Positions 57,085-64,000 of a stretch of 64,000 bases of DNA are shown one piece after another. This stretch comes from an uncultured bacterium (GTDB taxonomy: Bacteria > Spirochaetota > Leptospiria > Leptospirales > Leptonemataceae). The notes under the pieces were generated by a model. It was not told the DNA's origin, did no database searches, and saw only the letters and a program-made list of their open reading frames with translations. How positions within the stretch are numbered: position 1 is the stretch's first letter; each line of letters opens with the position of its first letter. The stretch lies in NCBI GenBank assembly GCA_937928085.1, contig CALFVU010000007.1, forward strand, positions 124,001-188,000. The letters are read 5' to 3'. A program made the translations under genes and the position numbers.

Positions 57085-57513
57085 TTAAGGATTAGTAGTT
57101 GGTTTTTGTGTATCGTGATCTTTTTGATTAAATTCATTCATTATAAGAAATTTTTCATAAATAGGGGCTTGAATAAAAAAACGGGGATCATTCGCAAAGT
57201 CAAATCGAACAATAAAGTATTTATATTTTACATAATAAATATTTGGTGTTAGTGGAGCTTCCCAGCTTAAGTTTTCTGCATTCAAATCTTTTAAATATTT
57301 TTCAGAATCATAATAAAATCTACGTATAATTGCCATTTTCATCGCACGAACTAAATTGTTTTCTAATGTTGCCATTTGTTCTTTTTCAGATTTAAACTCT
57401 TTACGAATTCCATCTTCTACAGCTCGAAATTCACTCATTACTCCTTCTTTAGGTCCGGAAAGTAAAGCGAAAATAACGAAAAAAAAGAGAATTGCTAAAG
57501 AAAAAAACTTCAT
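57085..57513 (-). CDS. Small exported/membrane-anchored protein, 142 aa
   Basis: This unrecognised protein has an N-terminal signal or anchor helix (MKFFSLAILFFFVIFALLSG), then a charged helical part (EFRAVEDGIRKEFKSEKEQM) and a compact beta-rich end (NIYYVKYKYFIVRFDF). AGGAGGAAC precedes the ATG, so expression is probably good. It abuts cysQ, with which it is probably co-transcribed. The function is unknown. Confidence 0.75.
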   Translation of the reverse strand: MKFFSLAILFFFVIFALLSGPKEGVMSEFRAVEDGIRKEFKSEKEQMATLENNLVRAMKMAIIRRFYYDSEKYLKDLNAENLSWEAPLTPNIYYVKYKYFIVRFDFANDPRFFIQAPIYEKFLIMNEFNQKDHDTQKPTTNP

Positions 57514-57585
57514 AAAGTTCCTCCTTTCGGATTATCGTAATTTTTTTTTAAAAAAATAAAGAAAACGAGAATTTTTTGTCAATCA

Positions 57586-57966
57586 TTATTCCCATTCTAT
57601 TAGATTTTCTAATGGGGTGATTTTACATTCATTTACATCTTGATAAGAGTCGACATAAAAATAATAGTTCTGATTCGAAGTAAAAAGTTCTTCTTTTGTT
57701 GTTTGGGGTTTGTTGATTTTTTTTCTCCATTTTGAATAAGGAAATTCAAACTTATCTAAAAGATGAAAATTCGCACCTAAAACTACATCGACATGTTGAA
57801 TTTTTAATTTATATTGTTTTTCAAAATTCTGAATACATTCTAAAATATTTTCTCTTCGATCCATTTTGATAGGATTTTCTAAACTTCCTTTTAAAGGATT
57901 TGGTACACTTTTTGTGGTGATGCAATAAACAAAAAAGAGAAAAATTTGGATGTATAAGAACTTCAT
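57586..57966 (-). CDS. Putative small lipoprotein, 126 aa
   Basis: The N-terminus MKFLYIQIFLFFVYCITTKS is a lipoprotein signal with Cys at about residue 15 in a loose VYC lipobox. The rest contains DVVLGANFHLLDKFEFPYSKWRKK and two further Cys. It is not recognised. It is divergent from acylphosphatase and upstream of the cysQ group on the same strand, possibly in the same transcript. Confidence 0.7.
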   Translation of the reverse strand: MKFLYIQIFLFFVYCITTKSVPNPLKGSLENPIKMDRRENILECIQNFEKQYKLKIQHVDVVLGANFHLLDKFEFPYSKWRKKINKPQTTKEELFTSNQNYYFYVDSYQDVNECKITPLENLIEWE

Positions 57967-58029
57967 AACTATTTTTGATTACAAAATAAAAGGATAGACA
58001 TCAAAAGAAAATCAAAAAATCAAAAAGAT

Positions 58030-58308
58030 ATGAATTTGGTAGCAAGAAAAATTACAGTAAAAGGAAGAGTTCAAGGTGTAGGATTTAGACAATTTACTGT
58101 TAGTGCTGCTGAAAGATTCAACATAAAAGGAACTGTTCGCAATTTACCCAATGGAAACGTGGAAAGTATAGCTGTAGGAAGCTTAGAGAACATAAAAAAA
58201 TTTATTGAACTTTTAAAAAAAGGTCCAAGTTTATCTCGAGTTGATTCTTTAGAGATCGAGGAACTCACAGAGATTCCTAACTTTAAAGATTTTCGTATTG
58301 TGTATTGA
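58030..58308 (+). CDS. acyP: Acylphosphatase
   Basis: This small enzyme, 92 aa, hydrolyses acyl phosphates. The catalytic Arg lies in KGRVQGVGFRQF (about residue 22) and the catalytic Asn in GTVRNLPNGNVE (about residue 40), both in the family's exact context. It is the last clearly chromosomal protein gene before tRNA-Asn and the decayed region. Confidence 0.95.
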   Translation: MNLVARKITVKGRVQGVGFRQFTVSAAERFNIKGTVRNLPNGNVESIAVGSLENIKKFIELLKKGPSLSRVDSLEIEELTEIPNFKDFRIVY

Positions 58309-58366
58309 TTAAAAAAGAAATTTTTGCTTGATAATTTTCAAAACTTAAAAATAATGGTGATAAGAT

Positions 58367-58442
58367 TCCCCAGTAGCTCAGTCGGTAGAGCGCGTGGCTG
58401 TTAACCACTGGGTCGCAGGTTCGAGTCCTGCCTGGGGAGCCA
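58367..58442 (+). tRNA. tRNA-Asn (GUU)
   Basis: A full cloverleaf with acceptor TCCCCAG/CTGGGGA, anticodon GTT (CTGTTAA), T-loop GGTTCGAGTCC and an encoded 3' CCA (58440-58442). It marks the boundary between ordinary backbone on the left and decayed/mobile DNA on the right, so it is a candidate integration site. No second copy of its 3' end is visible before the window ends. Confidence 0.97.
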
Positions 58443-58929
58443 TAATTAATGATCATTGCAAGTGAGGATACTATCAAAAGTGTCTAGAAAGTTATAGCAG
58501 ACTTTCATGCATTTATAGATAGTTTCTTAAGTGAAAGTTTAAAAAGTTTTTTTTTAGAACTTTAAAACAAGTCATAAGCACGATTTACAAGCTTTAATTG
58601 GTAGTTGTGGCAAATAATAGTTATTTTCAGCTTTTTGTGAATTTGCTAATATTGTATCATTTCGTCTGTTTTTGTTTTGAATTCTTTATTTAATTTGTCA
58701 TACTCATTGATATAGTAATACACTTTTGTTTTATTTTCTACTCAATAATTCTTTTAAGATTTTCGCTTAACTGCAAAACGTAGCTTCTCGTAAACAAAGC
58801 TTCGATCCACAAAAAAATCAGTACTATTTGAATTAATTGAGTTTATAAGATTTTCTTTTTAAAAATGAATTCCAACTTTATTTTTTTTAAAATCATCTAG
58901 TTAAACTGTTCACTAAAGTTAATTTTTCC
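58443..58929. other. Decayed region next to tRNA-Asn
   Basis: There is no intact gene. Minus-strand fragments read like the tail of the neighbouring restriction-gene remnant (for example FVDRSFVYEKLRFAVKR and YYYINEYDKLNKEFKTKT), broken by stops and frame changes. Confidence 0.5.
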
Positions 58930-59440
58930 TTTGATTTTAATTTCTTCTATAACAAGTTTAAATTTTTTTTTGGTAAATAATTGATGACTTATCAAACTGA
59001 TATTCGCTTTTAATCTCAAAACCCTTTCTTTTCCTTGGTAGAATTTTCTTACTCTTATTCATTTACCAAAGAACCTGTTTTATTTTTGTGGTTGATTGAG
59101 TCTAATCTTCATTAACTTGTTTAAATTCAGCATCGCTGATTTTTTTCTATTTTGCATTTAACTACTATATAAGGCTTTTTTAATTCATCGTCTTCATAAA
59201 CTACATTATCAGCTTTGTCATCTAGTTTTCATCTTGGCACGATAACTTCGAAGTTGATTCTATTTGGAGGATATTTATAATCGAGAACTGATTCAGTAAA
59301 ATAACAAGCCCAAAGGATTTCCTTTGGTTTCTTAAAACTAGTAGTAAAATTTCTTGAACAATGATAAGTAATCTTTGTTTTAACTTTATTTAAAAATATA
59401 ATCTTAGCTTGAATGCCTCTTTGGATATTTTTTTCAAGAA
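58930..59440 (-). pseudogene. Remnant of a restriction gene with HSDR_N-like domain
   Basis: The minus strand at 59154-59336 reads FKKPKEILWACYFTESVLDY, then KYPPNRINFEVIVPR, a stop, and KLDDKADNVVYEDDELKKPY followed by IVVKC. This is the HSDR_N-type PD-(D/E)XK segment (ADIVVYE...PYIVVECK in intact relatives) found at the start of type I restriction and related N6-methylase proteins. ISDAEFKQVNED follows in another frame. Stops and shifts on both sides show it is dead. Upstream minus-strand fragments to about 59900 may belong to the same gene but are not recognisable. Confidence 0.7.
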
Positions 59441-59981
59441 TTGATTAATTGTTTTTGTTGCTCTTAAGACTCTTTATAAGAATTTTTAAATTCTTTTATC
59501 TCAATTCTAAAATCTTTGTCTTTTTTGTAAACTTTTAATTTTCAGTCTTGATATAGTGGTAAATAATTATTATTTTTATTATTTACGAAAGAAACTAAAT
59601 TTTTGATTTATTTTTTATCTATTGTCTTAACTGTTTTTGAACTATTTTTAGTTTTATTTCGTTTTCTATTTCGGAAAATGGATTTTGCCATTGCTAGCTA
59701 GTTTTTTCTTGTTTTTCTAAAGTTTTCTAATCTTCTAATTGCAATTTTGGCGAATACTAGATCCAGATCAAATGTCAATATTTTTTTTAATTTTTTCCAT
59801 CAATTAAAGTTATTCTGAAATGTGAGAAAAAACCTGCAATTAAATCTTTTTCATTGTTTTGATTTTATGCATTATAGCTGTTTTTTTTGAATAGTAATAG
59901 TTTGTTCCTAAGTTTATTCTATATTTTATTTCAAAAATTGATTGATTATTCAAAACATAACATAAAATTTTACATTTAGAG
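59441..59981. other. Decayed region between two gene remnants
   Basis: There is no intact frame. Minus-strand pieces such as NYLPLYQD and DKDFRIEIKEFKNSYKES look like former coding sequence with several TGG-to-TGA or CAA-to-TAA type stops, but they cannot be assigned. Confidence 0.45.
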
Positions 59982-60529
59982 TTACTGATTTTTATTTGGA
60001 TACTTCTCCCACACAAACTTCTTCAGATTTCTTTCATTTCTGTCAAAAATCACACCTATAAGATAAATTTCTTTATTTTTATTCAAGTATTTTTCGTAAT
60101 ATTGTTTTGTTTTTATCTGTTCGAGAGGATCTTCATCAATCACTTTTATTTCCATTATGTAGGTGGAATTTAGAAATTATACTGTTAGGTCAATTCTGCC
60201 TTTGTTTGTTACATCTTCTCTTACAATGTCTACGCCTAAACTCTGTAAATATACATACACAACAGCTTATATGTATTACTGATATTTTTCTTTTCAGTTT
60301 CATTTGTCATAGATATACAAATTTTCGAAATATTGTTTTTTAGCTTCGAAAATAGCTTTGAGTGTGGACAAGAATAGACTTTTTGCGAATCTTCTAGGAC
60401 GAGAGAGAAAATAATATTTGCCAGAGGTGATCAGTTCATAAGTATTTTGTTTTATCGACATACACATAATTTTCAGATTGAATCTCTGATGTCTTTAAAC
60501 GTTTGTATGCCTATGGGTAGTTTTTTCAT
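59982..60529 (-). pseudogene. Broken AAA-ATPase-like / PD-(D/E)XK (DUF1703) gene
   Basis: The minus strand starts well: AGGTGTCCTT, then MKKLPIGIQTFKDIRDSI. At least two frameshifts follow before ELITSGKYYFLSRPRRFAKS and LFLSTLKAIFEAKKQYFENL. The Walker-like RRFGKS has become RRFAKS. After YDK, where two expected Trp codons read TGA, the sequence jumps to YLQSLGVDIVREDVTNKGRI and DLTV, then a stop, MEIKVIDEDPLEQIKTKQYY and YLIGVIFDRNERN, the C-terminal nuclease part. Intact relatives are over 500 aa, so some 350 codons in the middle are missing. The family is abundant and mobile-like in anaerobes; its function is unsettled. Confidence 0.85.
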
Positions 60530-60985
60530 AAGGACACCTCATCACTTCATTTTAAAGTAAATAGGGAAAAAATCAAATATTTATTGTATCTCTTATTGTT
60601 TTTTAAAAACATAACATAAAGGTTTACAATTTTGAATAATCTAGCTTTATTAAAAAATGTTCAACTTGATAAAATTTGTTTAATTTCCAAATTTTCAAAA
60701 ATTATTGCTTTTTTTAAAAAAAATCTGTCGTAAAATTAGCCAATTATAAAACAATAAAATTCAATTAAAACAAAAATTTAAAAACTGATTGTTAAAACAA
60801 AAAAAATTAAAACCATTATAAAGAGGATTAAAAATCAATATTTCAAATTCGTTCAAAATCTCAACTTGATTAGCTATTATCACTAAAAACGGCAATAGCT
60901 ACAAATAAAAAATTTATTTCGTAATCATTACTAAGACACGTTCGGGGATACAATCTATATTTACAACTTTCATATTGGCAAGTAG
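60530..60985. other. Gene-free AT-rich stretch
   Basis: I see no open frame, RNA gene or clear repeat here. It separates the broken AAA/nuclease gene from a short plus-strand remnant. Confidence 0.5.
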
Positions 60986-61132
60986 ATTAAAATTAAATCA
61001 AGTAAGGGACTAAAAGCTTTGAGCTTCTTAGCAAATTTATGTTTAATGTTGTATCAAGTAATTCAAGTAAATTGGATTTTTGAAGATACTTTAAGAATTT
61101 TAGGACGAGATCAAATAAAACAAGAAATTTAA
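60986..61132 (+). pseudogene. Short coding remnant, possibly a transposase C-terminus
   Basis: A 48-codon frame without a start reads KIKSSKGLKALSFLANLCLM, then LYQVIQVNWIFEDTLRILGRD. The KGLKALSFLANL pattern recalls the end of DDE transposases after the catalytic Glu, but the match is weak and the upstream half is unreadable. It may only be background. Confidence 0.25.
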
Positions 61133-61743
61133 TCTTAGCTACATAACAAAGAAAGTTTTATTAAGATTGAGAATGATGAAGCAAAACATAAGCTTACGAT
61201 ATAAGGGATAATTATAAAAACGATATAAAATTTATAAATTTTTAATATTAAAAAAGGCTTATTAGCCTGATTACCGAATTTATATTTTTTTATTGTTATT
61301 ATGGAGGAACTGGTCAAAAATTTTTAAAATAGAGATGGATAAATTGGATAATAAAGCATCTAAAAGTTTTAAACTTTGAGCAAAAGGTCGGTAGACATTG
61401 ATTTTCGAATGCTACGAATATCTTAAAGTAAAGAATACAAAACGTAATTTATGATAAAAACTATTCAAAAATATATCTATTATTTATATCCAGACGATCA
61501 ACTAATTTTTTCCTTATTTGCCTTATTGCACTCTTTCTTGACGGTTCGAGGCATATAATAGCAGATATATGATTTAACTTCTTGCAAGACTTTGCCTAAG
61601 TAGTTACGTTTCGTTTTAATAACTTCGTTTGTTTGCAAAACTGTTGAGTGCAAAAAAACTGTTATTATAAAATAAGATTTGATTTTTAAAAATGAAAAAA
61701 AAGTATTTTTATGCAAAGTTTTAGTTGTAAAAGGTAACGTGAA
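61133..61743. other. Gene-free stretch before the methyltransferase
   Basis: A few short frames exist, for example plus-strand MDKLDNKASKSFKL at 61333, broken by stops, and a 72-codon minus-strand frame at 61498-61716. None has a ribosome site or recognisable product. The methyltransferase promoter should lie near the right end. Confidence 0.45.
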
Positions 61744-62574
61744 ATGAATAAAAATTTTTCATTGATTGATATCTTTCCAAAAAACCATAATGTCTTTAAG
61801 GATAAGAAGAAAGGAGTATTACTTTATCAAACAGATTGTCTTGAGTTAATGGATGTTTTAATAGAGAAATATCCCGATGGTATTTTTGACATGATATTTG
61901 TTGATCCGCCCTATTTTTTATCTAACGGAGGTATAACTTGTCATGCTGGTAAAATGACGAAAGTAGATAAGGGCAAATGGGATAAATCAAAAGGTGTCAA
62001 TGAAAATCATGAATTTAATCTAGCTTGGCTTTCTAGGTGTCAAAAATTACTCAAACCTAATGCTACAATTTGGGTATCCGGTACTCATCATGTGATTTAT
62101 TCTATTGGATTTGCTATGCAACAAATTGGTATGAAAATCCTTAATGATATTATTTGGGAAAAACCAAATCCTCCGCCAAATCTTTCATGTAGATACTTTA
62201 CGCATTCAACTGAGATAATAATTTGGGCTGCAAAAAATAAAAACTCTAAGCATTATTTTAATTATAATGCAATGAAAAAATTAAATAATAATAAACAGAT
62301 GAAAACAGTATGGACTATTCCAGCACCAAATGAAGAAGAAAAAAGATTTGGCAAACATCCTACTCAAAAACCCCTTCAACTTCTTGAAAGGATTATTTTA
62401 GCCAGCACCAAAGTAGGTGATTTAATTTTTGATCCTTTTAGTGGTAGCTTAACTACAGGTATAGCTGCAATAAAGTTAAATAGATTTTTTGTGGGTTGTG
62501 AACTTGAAGATGAATATATCTCTTTATCAATAAAAAGATTAAGAGCAAGTATTAATGATAAAAAAAACACGTAA
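61744..62574 (+). CDS. Adenine-specific DNA methyltransferase (HinfI/DpnA-like)
   Basis: This 276-aa beta-class N6-adenine methyltransferase has the catalytic motif first (FVDPPYFLSNGGITCHAGKM, about 58-77) and the AdoMet-binding motif near the C-terminus (LIFDPFSGSLTTGIAAIKL). The segments VDKGKWDKSKG, TIWVSGTHHVIYSIGF and PNPPPNLSCRYFTHSTE are typical of the M.HinfI/DpnA group, which act on GANTC or GATC. The exact target is not deducible. AAGG precedes the ATG. It is intact although surrounded by decayed DNA, and a type III Res gene follows. Confidence 0.9.
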   Translation: MNKNFSLIDIFPKNHNVFKDKKKGVLLYQTDCLELMDVLIEKYPDGIFDMIFVDPPYFLSNGGITCHAGKMTKVDKGKWDKSKGVNENHEFNLAWLSRCQKLLKPNATIWVSGTHHVIYSIGFAMQQIGMKILNDIIWEKPNPPPNLSCRYFTHSTEIIIWAAKNKNSKHYFNYNAMKKLNNNKQMKTVWTIPAPNEEEKRFGKHPTQKPLQLLERIILASTKVGDLIFDPFSGSLTTGIAAIKLNRFFVGCELEDEYISLSIKRLRASINDKKNT

Positions 62575-63037
62575 TTTTTTTTAGGTATTATTGTGATCAA
62601 AAAAAAATCAATATAAACTAAGAAATAATACAGAAAACAAAATATAATCTTGTGAAAATACGACAAAATAAATAAGATTAGGATAACATAAAATCAAACT
62701 TGATAAACTTTGTTCTCTTGAGAAAAAAACGATCATATCTTATCATCTTTCTTTTTATATAAGAAAAAATTATGTACAAAGTAAATCAAGAGCGTAACGA
62801 GTTTTTTAGATCATTTTTCAGGTTACTGATGGATTGGTGAAGGTATGAGATAAAGCTAAATTTGTAAAGATTTGTATTATGTGATTATACTTGATAATAA
62901 AAAATAGTGGAACTTTCTGATCCAGTAATAAATAAAAGAAATGCAAAAGTTTTGCAATGTAAATAAATATTTTAAAGAAATAGATATTTTTTAACACTGA
63001 TTTAACAGTCAAAAATTAATTTTTCATGGGGTATTAT
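62575..63037. other. Gap between methyltransferase and Res genes
   Basis: No gene can be supported. A 22-codon frame (MYKVNQERNEFFRSFFRLLM, from 62772) has no ribosome site. No Mod gene, which would be expected just before a type III Res gene, is present. Confidence 0.5.
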
Positions 63038-64000
63038 ATGAAATTAACTTTTGAAGCAAATTTAGATTTTCAGTTAAGAGCAATTAATTCTATTGTGAAT
63101 CTTTTTGAAGGGCAATTGGGTGATACTGGTAGCTTAAATTCTATTTTTTCTATAGAAGATGACTTTCAGAGTTTATTTTCGGGAGTAATACACGTTATTA
63201 CGAATAGGCTTGTAATTTCAGATACACAACTATATAAAAATCTTTGTGTAGTTCAAAGTAGTAATGAAATAAGTGTTGTGTCAGAAAAAGAATTTCAGGC
63301 TAACGGTTTAAATTTTACTGTAGAAATGGAAACGGGTACGGGAAAGACCTATGTGTACCTGCGAACCATTTATGAACTCAATAAAAAATACGGCTTTAAA
63401 AAATTTGTAATTGTAGTTCCATCAATAGCTATCAGGGAAGGAGTTTTGAAAAACCTTCAAATTACCTTTGAGCATTTTCAGAATCTTTACGATAATGTAC
63501 CCGTAAATTATTATGTCTACGATAGCAGTAAGGTTTCTTTTTTGCGCTCTTTTGCAACCAATAATAGCATTGAAATTTTAGTAATCAATATTGATGCTTT
63601 TGCAAAAGATGAAAACATCATTAATCGTCCGAATGATAAATTAAGCGGTTTAGAACCCATCAAATTTATACAAGCTACCAATCCCATTGTGATAGTGGAT
63701 GAGCCGCAAAACATGGAAACTGAAAAAAGAAAAAACGCAATTAATAGTCTAAATCCACTATGTACACTTCGTTATTCAGCAACTCATAAGAATTTGTACA
63801 ACCTTGTCTATAGCCTAAATCCAGTAAAAGCTTATGATTTAGGTCTTGTAAAACAAATCGAAGTAGACTCGGTAGTGGAAGAAAATGCGCATAATGATGC
63901 TTACATTGCCGTCGAAGAAATCAAATCTCAGAAGACAAAAATAACAGCACGGTTATCAATCTATTCTAACGAACCCAATGGAATTATAAAAAAAAGCATT
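63038..64000 (+). CDS. Type III restriction enzyme Res subunit, partial (N-terminus)
   Basis: An uninterrupted frame of 321 codons starts at ATG 63038, behind GGGG, and runs off the right edge. It begins MKLTFEANLDFQLRAINSIV with NLFEGQ, the usual type III Res opening. Walker A is FTVEMETGTGKTYVYLRTIY (about residue 110), followed by FVIVVPSIAIREGVLKNL, the helicase motif II IVIVDEPQNME, and motif III LRYSATHK. The nuclease domain would lie beyond the window. Codon use (GCG, CGG, CTG, CCC) is visibly less AT-rich than in the backbone, which suggests recent transfer. Confidence 0.92.
   Translation, partial: MKLTFEANLDFQLRAINSIVNLFEGQLGDTGSLNSIFSIEDDFQSLFSGVIHVITNRLVISDTQLYKNLCVVQSSNEISVVSEKEFQANGLNFTVEMETGTGKTYVYLRTIYELNKKYGFKKFVIVVPSIAIREGVLKNLQITFEHFQNLYDNVPVNYYVYDSSKVSFLRSFATNNSIEILVINIDAFAKDENIINRPNDKLSGLEPIKFIQATNPIVIVDEPQNMETEKRKNAINSLNPLCTLRYSATHKNLYNLVYSLNPVKAYDLGLVKQIEVDSVVEENAHNDAYIAVEEIKSQKTKITARLSIYSNEPNGIIKKSI

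Noticed and set aside
58283-58477. Minus-strand frame with GSPGRTRTCDPVVNSHALYR
   Set aside because: This is the well-known spurious translation across a tRNA gene; it lies over tRNA-Asn.
59441-60529. TGA at expected Trp positions (for example YDK-TGA-N-TGA-KEKY), suggesting TGA-to-Trp recoding
   Set aside because: The same region has true frameshifts and other stops, and backbone genes use TGG for Trp and TGA as stop. G-to-A decay in AT-biased DNA explains it.
61498-61716. 72-codon minus-strand frame upstream of the methyltransferase
   Set aside because: It has no ribosome site or family match and sits in decayed DNA; chance is sufficient.
58443-61743. Possible CRISPR array or tandem repeats in the gene-poor region
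   Set aside because: No regularly spaced repeats are visible; the region is decayed coding DNA and AT-rich filler.
62772-62840. 22-codon frame between methyltransferase and Res gene
   Set aside because: It is too short, has no ribosome site, and nothing links it to either neighbour.

Overview
The window is very AT-rich and mostly a densely packed chromosomal backbone of a Gram-negative bacterium. Outer-membrane and LPS genes (Omp85-like protein, heptosyltransferase-type GT9, TolC-like protein), a flagellar motor switch protein (FliG), a CheX-like protein, lipoproteins with a loose FF-C type lipobox, multi-domain class III nucleotidyl cyclases with a 7TMR-DISM region, DUF4254, and two proteins that resemble the Leptospira-type DUF1564 family all point to a spirochaete, probably a low-GC member of the Leptospirales. 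That placement is inference from gene content; no rRNA is present to test it.

Layout. 1-5.3 kb: thioredoxin, tatA-tatC, hypothetical and secreted proteins, and a five-tRNA cluster (Pro, Arg, His, Leu, Gly) read on the minus strand. 5.3-18.8 kb: a cyclic-nucleotide-binding protein and AI-2E-type permease, CheX-like protein, tRNA-Leu(GAG), pyrF, a long-chain acyl-CoA ligase, a PAS-GAF protein with a decayed cyclase domain followed by a 7TM cyclase with intact motifs, dapF, topA and glnA. 18.9-27.4 kb: a recC-recB-recD operon. 27.5-33.1 kb: a secreted-protein gene broken by two compensating homopolymer shifts, a DUF1564-like protein, and a CzcA-type RND pump with its outer-membrane partner but no adaptor. 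33.4-37.0 kb: an arsenic cluster (arsD, a HesB-like protein, double-domain arsA, Acr3-type permease) behind an 11-bp palindrome, without arsR or arsC. 37-45.9 kb: metallophosphoesterase, then a plus-strand envelope/signalling series (lipoprotein, Omp85-like, CsgG/DUF4384 protein, nitrilase, Hpt, and a PrsW-like/PilZ-like/cNMP-binding fusion), then fliG. 46-58.3 kb: polA, DoxX, GT9, DUF4254, proC, uvrA, a second DUF1564-like gene, cysQ, small envelope proteins, acylphosphatase and tRNA-Asn.

From tRNA-Asn (58.4 kb) to the right edge the character changes. About 3.3 kb of non-coding, decayed DNA holds a minus-strand remnant with a HSDR_N-like restriction domain and a shattered AAA-ATPase/PD-(D/E)XK gene. 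It is followed by an intact HinfI/DpnA-type adenine methyltransferase and the start of a type III restriction (Res) gene that runs off the window and has a less AT-rich codon style. I read this as a defence/genomic island bordering tRNA-Asn.

Functional threads: a cyclic-nucleotide network (one intact cyclase, one apparently dead cyclase, two cNMP-binding proteins, one fused to an intramembrane-protease-like domain), DNA repair (RecBCD, UvrA, PolA, TopA), and metal/arsenic export. The strongest candidates for something undescribed are the PrsW-like/PilZ-like/cNMP fusion, the hairpin that abuts the start codon of the decayed-cyclase gene, and the methyltransferase plus Res pair at the right edge.
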